Assembly: GCA_030425385.1 (NCBI GenBank)
Contig: JAUIAH010000019.1
Location: forward strand, 1-64,000
Direction of reading: 5' to 3'
DNA length: 64,000 nucleotides
DNA from: Verrucomicrobiia bacterium
GTDB taxonomy: Bacteria > Verrucomicrobiota > Verrucomicrobiia > Verrucomicrobiales > DEV007
The notes under the pieces were generated by a model that did no database searches, was not told the origin of the DNA, and was given only the letters and a program-made list of their open reading frames with translations. Below are positions 60,042 through 64,000 of the stretch, one piece after another (the first letter of the stretch is position 1; every line of letters begins with the position of its first letter). The position numbers and the translations under genes are program-made.

Positions 60042-60773
60042 CTATTTCTTGTCCTTGTTCAAAGGCGGGATGGCGATGGGAGGCGTGACGGCCTGAACGG
60101 GCTTCTTGCCGCCTAACACTTCGATGAGTTCAAGATCGAAGATCAATACCGAGTAGGCAGGAATCTTCCCTTGTGAACGCCCTCCATAGGCGAGGTCTGG
60201 GTGAATGAAGAAACGATAGGTCGCCCCTTCTTTCATCAATTGAAGCCCTTCTTGCCAGCCACGGATCACGCGGTTGGCTGCCGTTTCGAAGGGCTTCCCA
60301 CGCTCTTTCGAACTGTCAAAGACGGTTCCATCGATCAAAGTTCCGTGATAATGCGCCTTCACGCGATCCGTCGCTTTCGGCGTTTTCCCGGATCCTTCTT
60401 TGATGATCGTGTATTGGAGCCCGCTCTCGGTCGTCACCACGCCTTCCTTCTTGCCATTCTCCTCAAGGAAAGCTTCAGCATCCCCTACCGCACGCTTCTT
60501 CTGGTCAGCCATCACTTGCTGCTGCCAAGAACGAAAGATTTCCTGCGCTTCCTCTCCCGACAATCGCAAGTCTTTCTTCTCCAATTGATCTTTGAAGCCC
60601 TCCATGAACGCCTCCAAGTCGATATCCTCCAAGGTGAACTGTTTGGCAACTTGGGTCCCAAAGACATAACTGCCGTCTTTGGCGATATCGTCCTCTTGAG
60701 CCATTCCAGACCCAACGAAGGAAAGTGTGAGGGTGACGATAGAAGTGGCGAGGACGCGCGTGGAGGATGTCAT
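60042..60773 (-). CDS. FKBP-type peptidyl-prolyl isomerase, exported
   Basis: A 243-residue exported isomerase of the Mip/FkpA type. Signal peptide (about 1-25, ending SGMA-Q). Helical N-terminal dimer domain (about 30-110; YVFGTQVAKQFTLEDID). FKBP domain about 120-220: GLQYTIIKEGSGKTPK, DRVKAHYHGTLIDGTVFDSS, VIRGWQEGLQLMKEGATY and FIHPDLAYGGR. Active-site residues of the family are retained. It probably folds envelope proteins. ATG 60773. A short basic tail follows the domain. Confidence 0.93.
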   Translation of the reverse strand: MTSSTRVLATSIVTLTLSFVGSGMAQEDDIAKDGSYVFGTQVAKQFTLEDIDLEAFMEGFKDQLEKKDLRLSGEEAQEIFRSWQQQVMADQKKRAVGDAEAFLEENGKKEGVVTTESGLQYTIIKEGSGKTPKATDRVKAHYHGTLIDGTVFDSSKERGKPFETAANRVIRGWQEGLQLMKEGATYRFFIHPDLAYGGRSQGKIPAYSVLIFDLELIEVLGGKKPVQAVTPPIAIPPLNKDKK

Positions 60774-60804
60774 AAATTCAAATGAAATGATAAAGGTGAT
60801 TGCA

Positions 60805-61887
60805 TCAGAGTTTCTTGGGCTCGATCACCTTCACACTCCCGCGGAACGTCTTGGCGATGTCTTCCAAGTAAGCTTTGCCGATGCCGTTGACGCTGATGCC
60901 ATTGACGACCAGTGTGCGCCCTGCTGCCGAGCGTTTGCCGGCCCGACGCACCATGCTGAGGATTTCATTCTTCGACAACGACTCCCCATTACGCCGGGTG
61001 CTCGGTTCGCCGTCGGTAAGAAGAAAGACCGTTTCCGGCTGCTGCTCGAACGCAGCGATGAGAGCCAAGTCATAACGAGATCCTCCCGACGTATCCTCCG
61101 TCGCTCGAAAAGCGTCTGGTCGGATCGGAACATAGGGAATGGGGTCCTTCTCATCGACGCCAGCGGCCGTCCGCGTGCGTTGAAAGGCTCCAGTGAAATA
61201 CGCCTTCGTGAAGGCGATCGCTGCTTTCTTATTCGATGGCGTTGCTGGCACCGGGCGCTTGCGGAAACCATCCGCCATGTTGCCGAAACAGATGATATTA
61301 AAGCGCGAACCAGGTCGGAACGCATTGATGGTCCGCTCGATCTCTGCCCGAATCGCCGCGATGCCATTGCTCCCGCAATTGCGCGGCATGCTGGTGGACA
61401 CATCGATGACCAGGATGACGGATTTCCCTGCAGCAGGCGTGCCAAAGAACGATCCACCCAGACCCGAGCCACCGAGACCGCCCATGCCACTCCCCATACC
61501 CTCGCCAAAGCCCGTGCCGAAGTTTACGGGGCCCTCCACGAAATCCTCTACCATGGGAACGGGAATCTGACTCACCGTCTCTGCCACCACCACCTGACTC
61601 ATGGACGAGGACGGTGCCGCGGGACGCTCCGCCTTCACCTGTACGAGGTCTTTCTTCGTTGGTCGCAACTGCTCCACCGCAGAGTGCGGTGCGGAGATGA
61701 TCAGATTCGGCTCTCGCACCATGGTCTCGCCGAACACCACATACACGAGCGCCCCAATGAGGAGCACATGGGCTCCAATAGCGACCAAGAGCGCGAGAAT
61801 CTTCGATTTCCGAGCCTCCTCCGCCGCCACCAGATCCATGACCTGCTGTTGATGAAGGGACTCGTGTGCGGGGTGCGGCGTCTGCAT
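60805..61887 (-). CDS. Membrane-anchored von Willebrand factor A protein
   Basis: A 360-residue protein: cytoplasmic N-terminus, one membrane helix at about 31-52 (LLVAIGAHVLLIGALVYVVFG), a linker with a Gly-rich stretch GEGMGSGMGGLGGSGLGG near 130-147, then a vWA domain with MIDAS motif DVSTSMP (about 165) and LLTDGEPS. The His-rich position after RKSK...  resembles TonB-like anchors only loosely. ATG 61887; an earlier ATG at 61938 would add 17 residues. The role may be protein assembly or metal-dependent binding at the periplasm. It is upstream of FKBP and yjbQ on the same strand. Confidence 0.8.
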   Translation of the reverse strand: MQTPHPAHESLHQQQVMDLVAAEEARKSKILALLVAIGAHVLLIGALVYVVFGETMVREPNLIISAPHSAVEQLRPTKKDLVQVKAERPAAPSSSMSQVVVAETVSQIPVPMVEDFVEGPVNFGTGFGEGMGSGMGGLGGSGLGGSFFGTPAAGKSVILVIDVSTSMPRNCGSNGIAAIRAEIERTINAFRPGSRFNIICFGNMADGFRKRPVPATPSNKKAAIAFTKAYFTGAFQRTRTAAGVDEKDPIPYVPIRPDAFRATEDTSGGSRYDLALIAAFEQQPETVFLLTDGEPSTRRNGESLSKNEILSMVRRAGKRSAAGRTLVVNGISVNGIGKAYLEDIAKTFRGSVKVIEPKKL

Positions 61888-62065
61888 GGCCAATGAGGCT
61901 GAGTTCGCGGAGACTGTAACGAGGAGAAACGCAGGCACCAGCCCTTTGTCACCGAGGTCCAGGCATTCTCGCGGAACGGAGAAGTGGGGGCATGGGCTCC
62001 CAAATCACGAATGACGAGAAAAGTAGCGCTCCCTGGGGTTTTTGATTGATCGTGGAGTTTACTCT

Positions 62066-62081
62066 CGCTACTTTCATAGCG
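62066..62081. promoter_or_regulatory. Inverted repeat upstream of BlaI-like gene
   Basis: CGCTA-CTTTCA-TAGCG lies 27 bp before the BlaI-like ATG, where an auto-repressor would bind. BlaI-type operators are usually TACA-N-TGTA-like, so the match is only partial. Confidence 0.35.
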
Positions 62082-62107
62082 TAGTGCCCCAAACCCCAAA
62101 GGCTGCC

Positions 62108-62500
62108 ATGGACGCGGATTTCCAGAAACATCTCTCTCGGCGACAACGCCAGATCCTCGATATTCTCTACGAAGTAGGAGAAGCCTCCGTGCTGGAGATC
62201 CAGGAACGCCTTCCCAAGGCACCCACTCCCATGGCCATCCGCCGGATGTTGCAGATCCTTGAGGAGGACAAAGGCTTGGTGAAACGGCGCAAAGAGGGAC
62301 GAAACTATCTCTACACCGCGCGTCCAGCCCGTTCCAAGACCGGTGCCAAGATGCTCAACCACGTCGTGAAAACCTTCTTCGACGGCTCCTTCTCCCGCGC
62401 CTTCGCCGCCCACCTGGCGGATAAGAAATCCAAGTTGGATGTGGATGAGTATGAGCAGCTTATGAGCGCGATTGAGAGAGCGCGCGAAGAGGGACGGTAG
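62108..62500 (+). CDS. BlaI/MecI/CopY-family transcriptional repressor
   Basis: A 130-residue winged-helix repressor. ATG 62108 chosen, giving MDADFQKHLSRRQRQILDILY. The DNA-binding domain includes LEIQERLPKAPTPMAIRRML and KGLVKRRKEGRNYLYT; a C-terminal helical part forms dimers (AFAAHLADKKSKLDVDEYEQL). In beta-lactam resistance BlaI is cleaved after BlaR1 signalling, but no BlaR1, BlaR-type peptidase or beta-lactamase gene is present. It probably controls another target, such as the gene 79 bp downstream. Confidence 0.86.
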   Translation: MDADFQKHLSRRQRQILDILYEVGEASVLEIQERLPKAPTPMAIRRMLQILEEDKGLVKRRKEGRNYLYTARPARSKTGAKMLNHVVKTFFDGSFSRAFAAHLADKKSKLDVDEYEQLMSAIERAREEGR

Positions 62501-62578
62501 GCCAGTTTGGGCCAGAAGGCATTCGCCTGATTTGGATCCCGCTTGAACACGCTGGGGAGTCTTCTTTAGGCTCGCTGG

Positions 62579-64000
62579 ATGCGTATGCTTTCCTTCCTGA
62601 GCCTGATCGCCCTTCTGGGCGTCGCCGTGGCTGACGAGTTACCACCCGAAATCCCTGGAACCGGGGTGGCGACCCCGAAATATGATCCTAATCACGGGGG
62701 CTGGGACAGTGAGCGCCTTGCTGAGGAAGCGAGTTTGCAACTCAACGTGTTGAAAGATGCTTTGGAAACGGGCTCCGCAGGGGCCTCTCTCGCAGCGATG
62801 GTCAGCGAGGGATTTGCGGGCGAGGCTCTCCGGCCTTTAACCGTCTCCGTCTTTGAAGACGCTGTCGTCGACGTTCGCCGAGCGAGCGGCGGCAAGAGCG
62901 TCCGCTTTGAAGGGAAAGATGGTTGGGTGAAGGCTGTCCAGACGCTCACCGATCCTCTCCAGGCTGGACAACTGCATGCGAAGTTCAAGACGATCGGTGT
63001 CGATGTGGAGAACGACGGTGCGCAGCTGCGCTTTGAGATCCGCTTGGATGGGCAATCGAAAGATGGCAAGCGACTACAAGTGAACGCCCAATGGGCCACG
63101 AGGTGGCAACGTGAGGGTGAACAATTGGAGATGACGCGCTTCGAAATCACCGACTACGAAGAAATCCTCACGAAGCGGCCCCATCCCCAACCGCTCTTTG
63201 CTGATGCTACCGGAGCCTCACTCGGACAGGACCCGGCGTTTCAGCAGCAGTTGGCGTACGGAATCGACCACTGGTTGGCGCGGCTCGACACACGCACAGG
63301 CATCAAGGTGGGCGGATGGAATGGCTTGGCGATTGGCGATGCCAATGGTGATGGCATCGAAGATTTGTATGTGTGTCAGAATGGTGGATTACCAAACCGT
63401 CTCTTTCTGGGTCGCGCCGACGGAACGGCAGGGGATGTGGCCGCGGCGGCAGGCGTGGATTGGTTGGAAACGAGTCGTGGCGCCTTGTGGATCGACCTCG
63501 ACAATGATGGCGATCAGGATCTGATCGTGGCGGTTTCGGAAGGCTTGCTGGTGCATGAGAATGACGGAGGCGGGCGATTCCAAGTCCGCTCTGCCGAGGT
63601 CCTGCCTTTCGCTGTGCCCTATTCACTCGCTGCTGCAGACTATGATCAGGATGGCGATCTGGATATCTTTGCCGCATGCTATGACCGCCGTGGTCATGTG
63701 GATCGCAATATTTCCCTGGCGCGTCCGGTGCCCTATCATGATGCCAACAATGGGGGACGCAATGCTCTCTTGCGCAATGAAGGCGGGTTCCGTTTCTCCC
63801 ATCAGACCAAACGCGTGGGGCTGGATGAGCACAACACGCGCTACAGCTACGCCGCGGCCTGGGCAGACTACGATCGCGATGGCGATCTCGATCTCTACGT
63901 TGCGAATGACTTTGGCCGCAACAACCTCTATCGGCAAGAACGTCAGGGTGACCGTATCCGCTTTGTGGATGTGGCCGAAGAAATGGGCGTGTTAGACATC
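62579..64000 (+). CDS. FG-GAP/VCBS repeat exported protein (ASPIC-type), partial
   Basis: The first 474 residues are visible and the gene runs off the window end. ATG 62579 gives a signal peptide (MRMLSFLSLIALLGVAVA). Residues about 35-210 form an uncharacterised domain. From about 245 on are FG-GAP/VCBS repeats with calcium loops: GDANGDGIEDLYV, DLDNDGDQDLIV, DYDQDGDLDIFA and DYDRDGDLDLYV. Such beta-propellers, often ending in an ASPIC/UnbV domain, are common exported proteins in Verrucomicrobia and Planctomycetes. It follows the BlaI-like gene with a 78-bp gap. Confidence 0.85.
   Translation, partial: MRMLSFLSLIALLGVAVADELPPEIPGTGVATPKYDPNHGGWDSERLAEEASLQLNVLKDALETGSAGASLAAMVSEGFAGEALRPLTVSVFEDAVVDVRRASGGKSVRFEGKDGWVKAVQTLTDPLQAGQLHAKFKTIGVDVENDGAQLRFEIRLDGQSKDGKRLQVNAQWATRWQREGEQLEMTRFEITDYEEILTKRPHPQPLFADATGASLGQDPAFQQQLAYGIDHWLARLDTRTGIKVGGWNGLAIGDANGDGIEDLYVCQNGGLPNRLFLGRADGTAGDVAAAAGVDWLETSRGALWIDLDNDGDQDLIVAVSEGLLVHENDGGGRFQVRSAEVLPFAVPYSLAAADYDQDGDLDIFAACYDRRGHVDRNISLARPVPYHDANNGGRNALLRNEGGFRFSHQTKRVGLDEHNTRYSYAAAWADYDRDGDLDLYVANDFGRNNLYRQERQGDRIRFVDVAEEMGVLDI

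Noticed and set aside
62108-62500. Beta-lactam resistance operon
   Set aside because: Only a BlaI-like repressor is seen, without BlaR1 or a beta-lactamase.

Overview
The window looks like a chromosomal segment of a Verrucomicrobiota bacterium, probably near Verrucomicrobiales. This is inferred from gene content, not from a marker gene. The signs are PEP-CTERM proteins, a pilus/secretion cluster whose secretin-side gene order resembles Amuc_1098-1102 of Akkermansia, an ECF sigma/anti-sigma/DUF4252 trio, a planctomycete-type cytochrome c domain protein, a c-terminally extended bS21 and FG-GAP/ASPIC-type proteins. No rRNA, complete tRNA, IS element or CRISPR array was seen.

Layout. 0.1-1.5 kb: a tyrosine recombinase beside a possible tRNA 3'-end remnant, perhaps the right edge of an integrated element lying mostly outside the window. 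1.5-5.9 kb: a giant secreted subtilisin-family protein. 6.0-14.4 kb: an ECF sigma factor with a cupin anti-sigma factor, then a secreted TPR protein, a DUF4331-DUF4394 fusion and an EF-hand membrane protein, bracketed by two paralogous PEP-CTERM proteins. 15.5-34.2 kb: a stress region with an NtrC-type sigma-54 activator, a six-gene envelope operon (six-BON protein, helical-bundle protein, MscS, cardiolipin synthase-like, DUF2254, AI-2E/PerM), a second MscS-like channel, LpxR-like lipid A deacylase, DUF2383 protein, two multidomain histidine kinases, Hsp20, an entericidin-like lipoprotein, glutamate dehydrogenase and Dps.

34.4-42.4 kb: an outer-membrane barrel, a cytochrome-domain protein, an MGDG-synthase-like glycosyltransferase, a MOSC-mobA-fdhD operon and a large ABCG-type transporter. 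42.5-44.6 kb: bS21, a PEP-CTERM protein and an internally duplicated exported protein. 44.9-57.6 kb: a twelve-gene type II secretion/type IV pilus-like operon (E, F, two G, H, I, J, K, L-like, M/PilO-like, a small periplasmic protein, secretin). 57.9-59.5 kb: ECF sigma, anti-sigma, DUF4252. 59.6-64.0 kb: YjbQ, FKBP isomerase, a vWA membrane protein, a BlaI-like repressor and a partial FG-GAP protein.

The most interesting signal is regulatory. A palindrome of the form TTGCA-N3-TGCA(A/C/T) occurs six times in intergenic DNA: twice, 30 bp apart, next to the NtrC-type gene, and once each upstream of the 14.7-kb gene, the DUF2383 gene, glutamate dehydrogenase and dps. Three of these lie about 95-110 bp from a -24/-12 (TGGCAY-N5-NTGC) element. 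I infer a sigma-54 stress/envelope regulon controlled by the regulator at 15.5-16.9 kb. All motif work was done by eye and needs a computed scan.
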